Assembly (NCBI GenBank): GCA_964627755.1 | Contig: CAZVIH010000110.1 | Coordinates: 19,662 to 83,661 of the forward strand | Direction of reading: 5' to 3' | Length of the DNA stretch: 64,000 nt | DNA from: B10-G9 sp964627755 | GTDB lineage: Bacteria > Chloroflexota > Anaerolineae > Anaerolineales > UBA11858 | Part shown: positions 1 to 8,309 of the stretch, in pieces | Numbering within the stretch: position 1 is the stretch's first letter | Layout: each line of letters opens with the position of its first letter | The notes under the pieces: model-generated | Databases searched by the model: none | Seen by the model: only the letters and a program-made list of their open reading frames with translations | What the model was told of the DNA's origin: nothing | Translations under genes and position numbers: made by a program

Positions 1-716
1 CCACTCGAGCTGGTCACTACCTGATAGGTCAGTAAAGTCAAGGGCCGTTTGGCGGTTAACGAGGAGTCCAGCTGTCTCAATGATCCCGCTGCTGTGTTGC
101 GGGGATTAACATAAGTTTTTTCTCCCTTCTCTTCAAGCGATTTGTTCAACTTTTCAAAATCAGAGATTCTGATGAAAGCCTCTCCCCGAACCACCAGCAG
201 CGCGGGAGGTGATGGTCCATCAGGATCCTGGGGAATACGCAGCGGCAGAGAGCGGATTGTGCGAAGATTTTCCGTAATCTCCTCTCCGATTTCACTATTG
301 CCACGGGTAGCTCCCCGAGCGAAAACCCCGTTTTCATAATGCAGAACAACTGTAAGCCCATCTAATTTTGGTTCAAGAGAGTAAGCCGATTCTGCGACCC
401 GGGGATCCAGTTTGTTAATACGCTCCTGCCAAGATAATAATTCTTCGGCCGAGAAAGCATTATCCAGACTCAGGATAGGCGCAGGGTGTTCCAGTCGCTC
501 GAAAGCATCAGATGGCTGGGTGCCGGCTCTCTGGGTGGGAGAATCATCGGTTTTCAGGTCTGGATGTTTTTCCTCCAGATCCCGTAGTTCATGGTATAAC
601 CGATCCCATTCCACATCACTTATCACTGGATCATTTAGGATGTAGTAGCGATAATTATGATATCGGAGCTGTTCCTGCAGATCGCGGATTCTCTGATGTT
701 CCAGTTTTGGTTCCAT
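1..716 (-). CDS. ligA: NAD-dependent DNA ligase, N-terminal part (runs off window)
   Basis: Seals nicks in DNA using NAD+ during replication and repair. The minus-strand frame is open from an ATG at 716 to the window edge and gives about 238 residues. The start reads MEPKLEHQRIRDL, followed by an Ia-type domain with the YHNYRYYILNDP segment that binds NMN. The adenylation motif EPKLDG places the nucleophile Lys at residue 117, close to Lys115 of E. coli LigA. ATRGN and GEEIT follow, then NPRNTAAGSLRQLD. The usual motif is KIDG; Leu in place of Ile is conservative. The OB, zinc, HhH and BRCT domains lie outside the window. It is divergent from the gene at 923. Identification is firm. Confidence 0.95.
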   Translation of the reverse strand, partial: MEPKLEHQRIRDLQEQLRYHNYRYYILNDPVISDVEWDRLYHELRDLEEKHPDLKTDDSPTQRAGTQPSDAFERLEHPAPILSLDNAFSAEELLSWQERINKLDPRVAESAYSLEPKLDGLTVVLHYENGVFARGATRGNSEIGEEITENLRTIRSLPLRIPQDPDGPSPPALLVVRGEAFIRISDFEKLNKSLEEKGEKTYVNPRNTAAGSLRQLDSSLTAKRPLTLLTYQVVTSSS

Positions 717-781
717 GACCCGTATTATAGCTTAGAACCCATTTCCGAAAAACAGCTCTGTAAGCATATCCAGTCAACTCG

Positions 782-811
782 TTGTTGGCGAAACAAGGAT
801 ATTGGTATAAT
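782..811 (+). promoter_or_regulatory. Candidate sigma-70-type promoter for the 923-10797 operon
   Basis: TTGTTG at 782-787 and a perfect TATAAT at 806-811 are 18 bases apart. They lie in the divergent gap between ligA and the first gene of the long operon. A second AT-rich TATAAT occurs near 846. This is by inspection only. Confidence 0.4.
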
Positions 812-922
812 TAGATCGAAAGCTTAATTTGCTGTTTTCCTGGAATATAATCAGCTTGATTAACCAGGGAAATTTCTGCTGGTAAGATATAGTTACCAGC
901 CAATCCACCTGAGGAGAAATCA

Positions 923-1285
923 ATGTCTGCTGGAAAAATCATCGGTTATATCTTCGCTGCCATAACAATCTTTTTTGGAGTGATTTTTGTCTGGGGCGCT
1001 TTCGGATCAGAAGGTCAACCGGTCTGGTTGATCATCGGCGGTATCAGCGTCTTGATTGGTTTTGGGCTGATCTGGTTTCTGGGCAGAAAAAAATCCGGTG
1101 AGCAGGAGCAGGAAGTCAAACTGCAAATTGATCTCTCGGGAGATATTAATTTGGACACACTGTCATGCCAATCTTGCGGGGGTCAGTTAAGTCCTGAAAA
1201 TATATCCATGCTCGCAGGCGCGCCGGTCGTCTCCTGTCCTTTCTGTGGGACCAGCTACCAACTAACCGAGGAACCTAAATGGTAA
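923..1285 (+). CDS. Small membrane protein with C-terminal zinc ribbon
   Basis: A 120-residue protein of unknown function. Two hydrophobic segments (about residues 7-27 and 34-53) form a hairpin in the membrane. A basic stretch GRKK follows, then a cytosolic-type tail with two CxxC pairs (C82/C85 and C105/C108) that resembles a rubredoxin-like zinc ribbon. GAGGAGAAATCA gives a good ribosome binding site 6-7 bases before ATG. The stop overlaps the ORF that leads into the next gene, so the two are translationally close. The shared operon suggests a role with the DUF2207-like protein, perhaps in membrane assembly or quality control, but no function can be assigned from sequence alone. Confidence 0.8.
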   Translation: MSAGKIIGYIFAAITIFFGVIFVWGAFGSEGQPVWLIIGGISVLIGFGLIWFLGRKKSGEQEQEVKLQIDLSGDINLDTLSCQSCGGQLSPENISMLAGAPVVSCPFCGTSYQLTEEPKW

Positions 1286-1302
1286 CCCTGAAGAGGCTTT
1301 CC

Positions 1303-2988
1303 ATGAAAAAGATTTTTGCTATTCTAATAATAATCTTTCTGCTCATCATCCCTACCTCTGCCCTGGCCCAGAGTTATTACTTCGGCGTGGAAAAGGAAAC
1401 CGTGCATGTCTATTGGGAAGATGACGGAACTCTTGATCTGATTTACGAATTTGTTTTTCTCAATCAGCCAGAGGGCCATGCCATTGATTATGTGGATGTA
1501 GGTTTACCTAACTACAATTATTCTGATAACAACATTTCCGCCGAGGTTGACGGTCAAGCACTTTCATTTATTTCAAGTTCTGATTATGAAGGAACAGGAT
1601 CTGGCGTTGCGATAGGCTTGGAATCAAGGGCTATACCGCCAGGAGGGCGCGGCACGGTTCGGGTCTTCATTGATGGAATCGAAGATGTGCTCTTCCCTGA
1701 TACTGAAGCAGATGATTATGCCAGCGCTGTCTTCAGCCCAACTTATTTTGGTTCCGAGTACGTTACGGGCAGCACGGATATGACAATTATCTTCCACCTG
1801 CCACCCGGTGTTAAACCAGAAGAACCTCGCTGGCACAGTGCGCCTAGCGGATTTAACGACAACCCAATTACCGGAATGGATAATTCGAACCGGATTACTT
1901 ACACCTGGCGCAATACCGACGGAAATATATCAAAACAGTATAAATTTGGATCCTCATTCCCGTTGTCCTATGTCCCAGCCTCCGCGGTATCAAAACCAAG
2001 CCTCTGGCAGCAGCTGGGAATTTCCCCCGAAGTTGTCTCCAGTCTGCTCTGCGTGGGAGGATTTATACTCTTTTTTGTGGTAATTATAGTTGTATCTGTA
2101 AATAGCAGCAAAAAGAGAAAATTAAAATACCTTCCGCCAAAAATCCGCATTGAAGGCCACGGCATCAAACGAGGGCTAACCGCTATTGAGGCAGCTATTT
2201 TACTTGAACGACCCGCAGACAAGATTTTTACCATGATCCTGTTCTCATTGCTGCAGAAAGAAGCCGCCACTGTACTCAGCCAAGATCCGCTCAAGCTCGA
2301 GTTCAGCGATCCTCTTCCGGAAAACTTGCGAAAATATGAAACCCAATTTATCAACGCCTTTAAAAATGAATCCAGCCGTGTTCGCAAAACCGAACTGCAG
2401 GATCTGATGATCGACCTGATCAAGAGTGTTGGCAAAAAGATGGAAGGGTTCAGCCACAGGGAAACGGTCCGTTATTATGAGGACATCATCAAAAGGGCCT
2501 GGCAGCAGGTTGAGGAAGCGGATACTCCCGAAGTCAAGAGCGAAAAATTCAATGACCACATGGGTTGGACCATGTTGGATGGTGAATTCGAGGACAAGAC
2601 CCAGGATGTATTCCGCAGTGGTCCGGTTTATGTTCCGATATGGTGGAATAGATATGATCCCGGTTATGCCAGAACTACTACTGCCGGACCGAGCGTATCA
2701 AAAACAGCAGCTCCGTCCAGCCGAACAACGGGCGGCAACGCTCTCCCAAACCTGCCAGGTGGCGATTTTGCAGCCTCCATGGCTACCGGAATCTCTAATT
2801 TTTCCAGCAATGTGGTGGGAAACATCACTGATTTCACCAGCAGGATAACCCAGAAGACCAACCCTGTACCTAAACCAACCTCATCATCTGGTCGAAGCGG
2901 ATGGAGCAGCGGGGGCGGTGGTTCTTCCTGTGCCTGTGCTTGCGCCTGTGCAGGGTGTGCCTGCGCTTGTGCTGGTGGCGGCCGCTAG
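1303..2988 (+). CDS. DUF2207-like membrane protein with Cys-Ala repeat tail
   Basis: About 561 residues from the ATG at 1303, which follows GAGG at a good distance; an in-frame ATG at 1279 is less likely. A signal peptide (MKKIFAILIIIFLLIIP..ALAQ) is followed by a beta-rich extracellular domain of about 220 residues. A membrane span near residues 245-270 and a cytosolic helical region follow, the usual DUF2207-type layout. The C-terminus is a Gly/Ser linker ending CACACACAGCACACAGGGR, seven Cys alternating with Ala. Most DUF2207 proteins end in a Gly-rich tail. Seven closely spaced Cys next to a radical SAM enzyme with a PqqD-like domain suggest a modified or metal-binding tail. That is inference. 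The next gene starts 5 bases downstream of the stop. Confidence 0.75.
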   Translation: MKKIFAILIIIFLLIIPTSALAQSYYFGVEKETVHVYWEDDGTLDLIYEFVFLNQPEGHAIDYVDVGLPNYNYSDNNISAEVDGQALSFISSSDYEGTGSGVAIGLESRAIPPGGRGTVRVFIDGIEDVLFPDTEADDYASAVFSPTYFGSEYVTGSTDMTIIFHLPPGVKPEEPRWHSAPSGFNDNPITGMDNSNRITYTWRNTDGNISKQYKFGSSFPLSYVPASAVSKPSLWQQLGISPEVVSSLLCVGGFILFFVVIIVVSVNSSKKRKLKYLPPKIRIEGHGIKRGLTAIEAAILLERPADKIFTMILFSLLQKEAATVLSQDPLKLEFSDPLPENLRKYETQFINAFKNESSRVRKTELQDLMIDLIKSVGKKMEGFSHRETVRYYEDIIKRAWQQVEEADTPEVKSEKFNDHMGWTMLDGEFEDKTQDVFRSGPVYVPIWWNRYDPGYARTTTAGPSVSKTAAPSSRTTGGNALPNLPGGDFAASMATGISNFSSNVVGNITDFTSRITQKTNPVPKPTSSSGRSGWSSGGGGSSCACACACAGCACACAGGGR

Positions 2989-2993
2989 ATAGC

Positions 2994-4382
2994 ATGGAAA
3001 CCAGCAGAAATAAGTATCTACCGCAGATAAGACGGGGATTAAAATCTGTGGTAAATAAATCCAGCCTATCTCCCGGCTTATATCATTTCCGGAAGTTTGA
3101 TGACCTTTCGAAAACCAGGATCCATCTCAGGGTGGAACCAGACGGCTCCGGCACCCTGGTCATTAATGCCAGCTCGATCTTGTATTTGAATCCCAGCGCG
3201 ACCATGATCGCTTATTACCACCTCGACGGATCTACTCCTGACGAGATTAAAATCAAGCTCATGCGGTCATTCGACCAGGTTGTGGATCAGGTTGATCAGG
3301 ATATCAAATTGATCTCAACTGATCTGGATGCATTTATCCAGGCAGATGGCAAACCAGTCAATACATTCTCGGGTGTTGAGATCAATGCCCCTTACAGCCA
3401 GCATCCAACCGCGCCCTACCGGATGGATTTAGCGGTCACCTACCGTTGCAATAATGACTGTCCTCACTGTTATAATGCTCGCTTGAGATCCTATCCAGAA
3501 CTTGAAACTTCCGATTGGAAGAAAATTGTTGACCGGCTTTGGGCTCTGGGTATCCCCCATTTGATCTTCACTGGTGGTGAGCCAACTTTACGGGATGATC
3601 TTCCAGAATTAATCCAGTATGCAGAAAATCTGGGCCAGATCACAGGCTTAAATACAAATGCCCGGAGGTTATCAGATCCAGATCTCATTCAGAGTCTGGT
3701 GGATTCCGGGCTCGATCACATTCAGATCACTGTTGAATCTCACGACCCGGATATCCATGACCAGATGGTCAATAAAAAAGGCGCCTGGAAACAAACCATT
3801 GCCGGCCTTCAGAACGCCCTCGCTAGTTCCCTGTTTGTGATGACCAATACAACCATGCTGAAAAATAATTATCTCAGCATCGGAAAAACCCTAGACTTCT
3901 TAATCGGTTTAGGGGTACCCACGATCGGGCTCAATGCTTTGATCTATTCTGGCAGGGGGAAAGATGTAGGCACGGGGCTCAGCGAAGAAGAGTTAATACC
4001 TCTCCTGGAATTGGCGAAGAAAAAGACTTCAAACACAGGAACAAAATTGATCTGGTATACCCCCACTCTGTACTGCCATTTTAATCCCCTGGAGATGGAT
4101 TTGGGCATTAAGGGCTGTACTGCCGCTTTATATAATATGTGTGTTGAACCAGACGGCGGCGTCATCCCCTGTCAATCCTACTACCATCAACTCGGTAATT
4201 TGCTTAAAGACTCCTGGAAATCGATCTGGGAACATGATCTGGCATTGGAGCTTCGCCACAGGAAATATGTCCCCAATGAATGCCAGACCTGCAGTTTACT
4301 GGAGGAATGCGGTGCCGGTTGCCCGCTGGCCTTTGCGGCTCATCCGCGTATGGTTGAACCGGTGATACCTCCACCTCATTAA
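2994..4382 (+). CDS. Radical SAM/SPASM-like protein with N-terminal PqqD-like domain
   Basis: 462 residues from the ATG at 2994. A frame extension upstream to 2901 would overlap the preceding tail and is rejected. Residues about 30-120 resemble PqqD, the RiPP recognition element (LVINASSILYLNPSAT). The radical SAM core follows with CNNDCPHC (C152, C156, C159), the cluster motif CxxxCxxC, then FTGGEPTLRDDL. The C-terminus carries a SPASM-like Cys set: CTAALYNMC, VIPCQ, NECQTC, LEECGAGC. Such proteins usually modify ribosomally made peptides, with the PqqD-like domain binding the substrate; heme and other substrates are also known. The gene lies 5 bases after the Cys-Ala-tailed protein and overlaps the next gene by one base. 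The substrate is not proven. Confidence 0.88.
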   Translation: METSRNKYLPQIRRGLKSVVNKSSLSPGLYHFRKFDDLSKTRIHLRVEPDGSGTLVINASSILYLNPSATMIAYYHLDGSTPDEIKIKLMRSFDQVVDQVDQDIKLISTDLDAFIQADGKPVNTFSGVEINAPYSQHPTAPYRMDLAVTYRCNNDCPHCYNARLRSYPELETSDWKKIVDRLWALGIPHLIFTGGEPTLRDDLPELIQYAENLGQITGLNTNARRLSDPDLIQSLVDSGLDHIQITVESHDPDIHDQMVNKKGAWKQTIAGLQNALASSLFVMTNTTMLKNNYLSIGKTLDFLIGLGVPTIGLNALIYSGRGKDVGTGLSEEELIPLLELAKKKTSNTGTKLIWYTPTLYCHFNPLEMDLGIKGCTAALYNMCVEPDGGVIPCQSYYHQLGNLLKDSWKSIWEHDLALELRHRKYVPNECQTCSLLEECGAGCPLAFAAHPRMVEPVIPPPH

Positions 4383-5065
4383 TGTTAAAAATGAATCTCA
4401 AAATCCTTGCGCTTATACCGGCTTATAATGAAGAGTTCGCGATCCAATCAGTTGTCCGCGAGACGATGAAATACTTGCCAACATTAGTTGCGGATGATGG
4501 GTCTACAGATGCCACGGCGAAACTCGCCCGCAAAGTTGGGGCGATAATAGTCCAAAATGGAAATAATCTTGGAAAAGGAGCTGCTCTCAGAAATGGATTC
4601 CGTTATGCCCTGGAAAATGGATACCAGGCAGTGTTGATTCTGGACGCTGACGGTCAGCATGACCCCCATGAAATCCCCCTGTTCCTGGAAAGTTATCAAC
4701 AGAATCAGGGAAATCTGATCATTGGAATGCGGGATTTCACACAAATGCCCTTCACCAGGCGCTTGGCCAATACACTTGGCAGCAAACTCGTAAACAGGCT
4801 AACCAGGGAACACATACCGGACAATCAATCGGGATACCGGCTAATCGATGCCAGACTGATGGAACTGCTGCTTGACTCTCAGGAGATGGGTTTTGAGTTC
4901 GAGGTTGAGATGATTTTTGCCTGCCTTTATGCCGGCCTCTCAGTCCATTGGGTTCCAATCAAAACCATTTATGCAAACGAGAAGAGCCATATCAGCCCTC
5001 TGTCCCATATTCACAATTATTTCAGAATCTTACGGCGGGTTTCAAAAAAATATCCAATTCACTAA
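4382..5065 (+). CDS. GT2 family glycosyltransferase (DPM1/DPG synthase-like)
   Basis: 227 residues, with the ATG overlapping the previous stop by one base. It is a GT-A fold family 2 enzyme: ALIPAYNEE at the N-terminus, DDGSTD near residue 38 for nucleotide-sugar binding, and the metal motif DADGQHD near residue 83. QSGYR and a late FEFEVEM segment are typical of dolichol/polyprenyl-phosphate mannosyl- or glucosyltransferases. No membrane segment is visible, so it acts at the inner membrane surface as a peripheral enzyme. Its place among lipid genes suggests transfer of a sugar to a polyprenyl phosphate or a glycolipid; donor and acceptor are unknown. Confidence 0.85.
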   Translation: MLKMNLKILALIPAYNEEFAIQSVVRETMKYLPTLVADDGSTDATAKLARKVGAIIVQNGNNLGKGAALRNGFRYALENGYQAVLILDADGQHDPHEIPLFLESYQQNQGNLIIGMRDFTQMPFTRRLANTLGSKLVNRLTREHIPDNQSGYRLIDARLMELLLDSQEMGFEFEVEMIFACLYAGLSVHWVPIKTIYANEKSHISPLSHIHNYFRILRRVSKKYPIH

Positions 5066-5138
5066 TCATCTTTCATCAAGTTTATGAAATAGTTGATAAA
5101 AACCGTAAAACGCTCATCATATAAATCACAGAGATAAA

Positions 5139-6050
5139 ATGAGTTTGGTCAAACAGTTCAACAACAAATATCTCATCCTGATCGGAATAAAGCTGTGCCA
5201 GTTTATACCCAAAAAAATGGCCCTGACTTTGATTGAGCCCCTCAGCTCTGTGATTGCCGGGTTAAAAAAATCGGATTTGATTATGGCAGTGAAATCAAAC
5301 CAGAAAGTCATCAGCCAGGATGAATCCCTGACAGCTGCGGATCTGGATAAAAGAACTCGAGCAGTTATCAAACACGCACTTACTTGTTATTACGATTTCT
5401 TTCGTACTATTGATGATTCCGAAAAAATGAGTTCCTTATTTCCTACTGCCGATGAACTCAATAAAAAGTTCGATCAAGCCACACGGGAGGAAGGGGCTCT
5501 TGTGATAGCACCCCACTTAAGCAATTTCAATCTGCTGTTCCAGGTCATCACTGAAAAAGGCTTTCGGGCTAAACTCCTCACACTCTCAAACCTCTATTCA
5601 GGATATGGAGTAATCAACAAGATTCGCTCCCGGGTCGGAGCTGAGATCGTGCCTATAGACGAAGACAGTTATTTTATCGAAGTTGTAGAGCATTTAAAAT
5701 CCGGTGGCATGGCAATAACCGCGGTTGATCGACCAGTTCCCACCAGGAAATCAAATCATAGGCTGTCTTTTTTTGGGAAACCAAGCGCTCTGCCCGTTGG
5801 TTATATTTCCCTAGCTCTGGCCGCGGACATACCGATCATAATCGTGACCACATTTATGACGAAGAGAGGTTTATACAAATTCAAGTTCTCGGAGAAGATC
5901 CGTTTACAGAAATACCAGAACAAATTGGATGACTTGATCCTCAACGGTGAAATGGTCTTAAAGAAAATAGAATTACTGATCAAAGAAGCTCCTGAACAGT
6001 GGCTGATGTATTATCCTGTCTGGCCGGATCTTATGAACTGGGAGTTATAA
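5139..6050 (+). CDS. LpxL/HtrB-family acyltransferase, divergent active site
   Basis: 303 residues of the lysophospholipid/lipid A acyltransferase family, paralogous to the gene at 6784 over its full length. The family catalytic motif HX4(D/E) reads HLSNFN here (H126..N131), so the acidic partner is Asn. The paralogue has HLSNFD. Other family blocks are present: AVDRPVP, SFFGKPSALPVGYISLALA, and a C-terminal EQWLMYYPVWPD. It probably acts at the cytosolic membrane face. The Asn could mean reduced activity, a changed mechanism, or a partner role with the second copy. Gaps of about 70-115 bases separate it from its neighbours, in the same operon direction. Confidence 0.82.
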   Translation: MSLVKQFNNKYLILIGIKLCQFIPKKMALTLIEPLSSVIAGLKKSDLIMAVKSNQKVISQDESLTAADLDKRTRAVIKHALTCYYDFFRTIDDSEKMSSLFPTADELNKKFDQATREEGALVIAPHLSNFNLLFQVITEKGFRAKLLTLSNLYSGYGVINKIRSRVGAEIVPIDEDSYFIEVVEHLKSGGMAITAVDRPVPTRKSNHRLSFFGKPSALPVGYISLALAADIPIIIVTTFMTKRGLYKFKFSEKIRLQKYQNKLDDLILNGEMVLKKIELLIKEAPEQWLMYYPVWPDLMNWEL

Positions 6051-6165
6051 TCAATCATAATCTGGGATGATCGGTATTCCCGATTAGCATTATCCATTAA
6101 TCTTCGTTTGGCTGAGCCAAATGTTCAATATCTGGAGAAATTCTATCCGTACAAGGACCAACAAC

Positions 6166-6762
6166 ATGGCAAATATCATAACAATCTCTAGATTCCCACT
6201 TCTTTTTATATATCTGGGTTTACTCTATTACGGTAACCAGGCACTGATGTTATGGGATGTCCTTCTAATTATCATAATCTTTAATCTGGATAGTCTGGAT
6301 GGATGGATTGCCCGAAAACGAAACGAGGCATCTTTGCTTGGCAGCGTACTCGATATGGCAACCGACAGAACCTTAGAATATGTTCTTTGGGTTGCATATG
6401 CCCACCTAGGTTTAATTCCTGTTCTGGTTCCCATAATCGTATTGGTCCGCGGGACTACTGTAGATGCAGTTCGATCAGTTCAATTGAAAAGCGGCCGGAG
6501 CGCATTCAACCAGATCCACTCTCCCCTGAGCAAGTTCCTGGTCAGTTCGCGTTTCACGCGAGCTTTCTACGGAATTGCTAAAGGCTCAGCTGCAGCTTTT
6601 CTAACTCTGGCATATGCGCTTCAATCCAATTCTGGTTCATGGTTCAACCTCGTTTATCAAACCGGTTTGATATTTACCTGGGTCAGTGTCAGTTTATGTA
6701 TTATCCGTGGTCTACCTGTTTTGATCGAAGGAATAAATAATTTGCAGGCGACTCGAGAGTAG
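6166..6762 (+). CDS. CDP-alcohol phosphatidyltransferase
   Basis: 198 residues from the ATG at 6166, which has AAGGA 8 bases upstream; an in-frame ATG at 6121 adds 15 atypical residues. It has the complete family motif DGx2ARx8Gx3Dx3D (DGWIARKRNEASLLGSVLDM then ATD), which binds the metal and CDP-diacylglycerol. Several hydrophobic spans follow, as in PgsA and phosphatidylinositol synthase. It joins a CDP-activated lipid to an alcohol phosphate. Its position between two LpxL-type acyltransferases recalls the pgsA-patA arrangement for phosphatidylinositol mannosides in actinobacteria. That is an analogy, and the alcohol substrate is not known. Confidence 0.88.
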   Translation: MANIITISRFPLLFIYLGLLYYGNQALMLWDVLLIIIIFNLDSLDGWIARKRNEASLLGSVLDMATDRTLEYVLWVAYAHLGLIPVLVPIIVLVRGTTVDAVRSVQLKSGRSAFNQIHSPLSKFLVSSRFTRAFYGIAKGSAAAFLTLAYALQSNSGSWFNLVYQTGLIFTWVSVSLCIIRGLPVLIEGINNLQATRE

Positions 6763-6783
6763 AAAATCAGGTATCTTTAATTC

Positions 6784-7701
6784 ATGGCACAGATAAAAAT
6801 GCAAAAATTTCTGAATAGTAAAATTTCTATCCAATTATCCATCCTGATCGGTAAAAGCATGTCCCCCAAAATGGGCGTCAGACTTAGTAATACTATCGGC
6901 TCAATAATAGGTTCAATCAAAAGATTGGACATCACCAAGGCTATCCGAAGCAATCAATTTGTAGTAAGTGGAGGGAGTCTATCTGATCAGGATCTGGTAC
7001 AGAGAACTATAAAGGTTTTATCCCATGCAGGGCGTTGTTATTATGATCTTTATCATTACTACAGCAAACCAGAAAAGATGGAGACTATTGTTCCATGGTC
7101 GGAAACAATGACCGAGTTAGTCAATTATTCCCACGAAGACCAGGGGTATCTGGTTATAGCCCCTCACCTCAGCAACTTTGACCTGGTTGTTGCCCGCCTG
7201 ATCAAAGGCGGATTTAAAGGCAAGGTTTTATCCTATCCAAATCCGGGCAGCGGTTATCAGCTGCAGAATAAAATTCGCAAATCTTATGGTCTGGATTTAA
7301 TCCCCTTGGGGGATTCGAGCCTGGAAGCGGACATTGTGCAGTATTTAAAAGCTGGAGGAGTTGTTGCAACCGGTGTAGATCGGCCGGTTCCTAGTCGTAA
7401 GAAAAAACATTATACACAATTTTTTGGAAGGCCCAGTCCTCTTCCACTTGGATATATAACAACTGCGCTGGCTGCAAACGTTCCAATTATTACCGTGGCA
7501 GCTTTTATGCATCCGGATGGCAGTTATGGTTTGCGGCTTTCCAAGCCAATCACGTTGAAAAAATTTGAAAATAAACTGGATGATATTATCCTTAATGCAG
7601 AACGAGTATTGAAGGAGGTTGAAAAATTTATTAAACTCTCACCTGACCAATGGTTAATGTATTATCCTGCCTGGCCGGACCAGATGAACGAGAATATATG
7701 A
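6784..7701 (+). CDS. LpxL/HtrB-family acyltransferase, intact motif
   Basis: 305 residues, clearly a paralogue of the 5139 gene. It keeps the catalytic HX4D as HLSNFD (H128, D133) after a VIAP strand. VATGVDRPVPSRKK, FFGRPSPLPLGYITTALAA and DQWLMYYPAWPDQM match the paralogue block by block. It likely transfers an acyl chain to a phosphoglycolipid intermediate at the membrane. Its last codons overlap the start of the PAP2 gene (ATGA), which indicates translational coupling. Two copies in one operon suggest successive acylations or one catalytic and one structural subunit. Confidence 0.87.
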   Translation: MAQIKMQKFLNSKISIQLSILIGKSMSPKMGVRLSNTIGSIIGSIKRLDITKAIRSNQFVVSGGSLSDQDLVQRTIKVLSHAGRCYYDLYHYYSKPEKMETIVPWSETMTELVNYSHEDQGYLVIAPHLSNFDLVVARLIKGGFKGKVLSYPNPGSGYQLQNKIRKSYGLDLIPLGDSSLEADIVQYLKAGGVVATGVDRPVPSRKKKHYTQFFGRPSPLPLGYITTALAANVPIITVAAFMHPDGSYGLRLSKPITLKKFENKLDDIILNAERVLKEVEKFIKLSPDQWLMYYPAWPDQMNENI

Positions 7702-8282
7702 TCTATTATTTACTGGGATTGGTACTCTTGCTGCTTGGATTCTTCCACATGTTTGACGAAGTGGGTCAGATTGAGCCGAATATTGTTCGATCTGTTCAAC
7801 AGATACTGAGACCCAAACCCCTGTTGATATTTTTCCAGGAGGCCTGGTTTTTTGGAAGAACTTCCTTTGTGTTAATCGTGCTGATCTTTTTAATCTGCAT
7901 TGACTGGAAGAATGGCTTGGTTGCATTTGGGGTCTTTTCTGTTTTTGTAGGTATTGAGCAGCTTATTAAAAGTCTCTACTTTCGCAAGAGACCATATACT
8001 TCCCATCAATCAATTGCCATGCTGCAGCCCCTTGAACCTTTTGATTCTTCATTCCCAAGCGGCGATGCATTAAGGGTTTGGTACCTGGCTCTAATAATAC
8101 CGTTCGCTGCCGGCAGCAGCACATTATTCCTGGCCGCAACCATCTCACTGGCCATCCTGGTCACACTGGGCAGGATAGTAATGGGAGTCCATTATCTAAC
8201 TGATGCCCTGGCCGGTGCTGGCCTGGGTATCCTGGGTGCGGGCACAACGATCTGGCTCTGGAATTTATTGAACATCTTATGA
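7698..8282 (+). CDS. PAP2-family membrane phosphatase
   Basis: 194 residues from the ATG that overlaps the previous stop; an upstream in-frame start at 7650 would sit inside the acyltransferase and is rejected. Six or so hydrophobic segments carry the phosphatase motifs: KX6RP as KSLYFRKRP (about 90-98), then PSGD near residue 120, then GRIVMGVHYLTD near 158-169. The middle motif is normally PSGH, and Asp replaces its His. The active His of motif 3 is kept. Family members hydrolyse phosphatidate, phosphatidylglycerol phosphate or polyprenyl diphosphate. In this operon it could remove a phosphate after the CDP-alcohol transferase step. Confidence 0.85.
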   Translation: MIYYLLGLVLLLLGFFHMFDEVGQIEPNIVRSVQQILRPKPLLIFFQEAWFFGRTSFVLIVLIFLICIDWKNGLVAFGVFSVFVGIEQLIKSLYFRKRPYTSHQSIAMLQPLEPFDSSFPSGDALRVWYLALIIPFAAGSSTLFLAATISLAILVTLGRIVMGVHYLTDALAGAGLGILGAGTTIWLWNLLNIL

Positions 8283-8309
8283 ATAATTTCAAATCATCAG
8301 GAGTTAACT

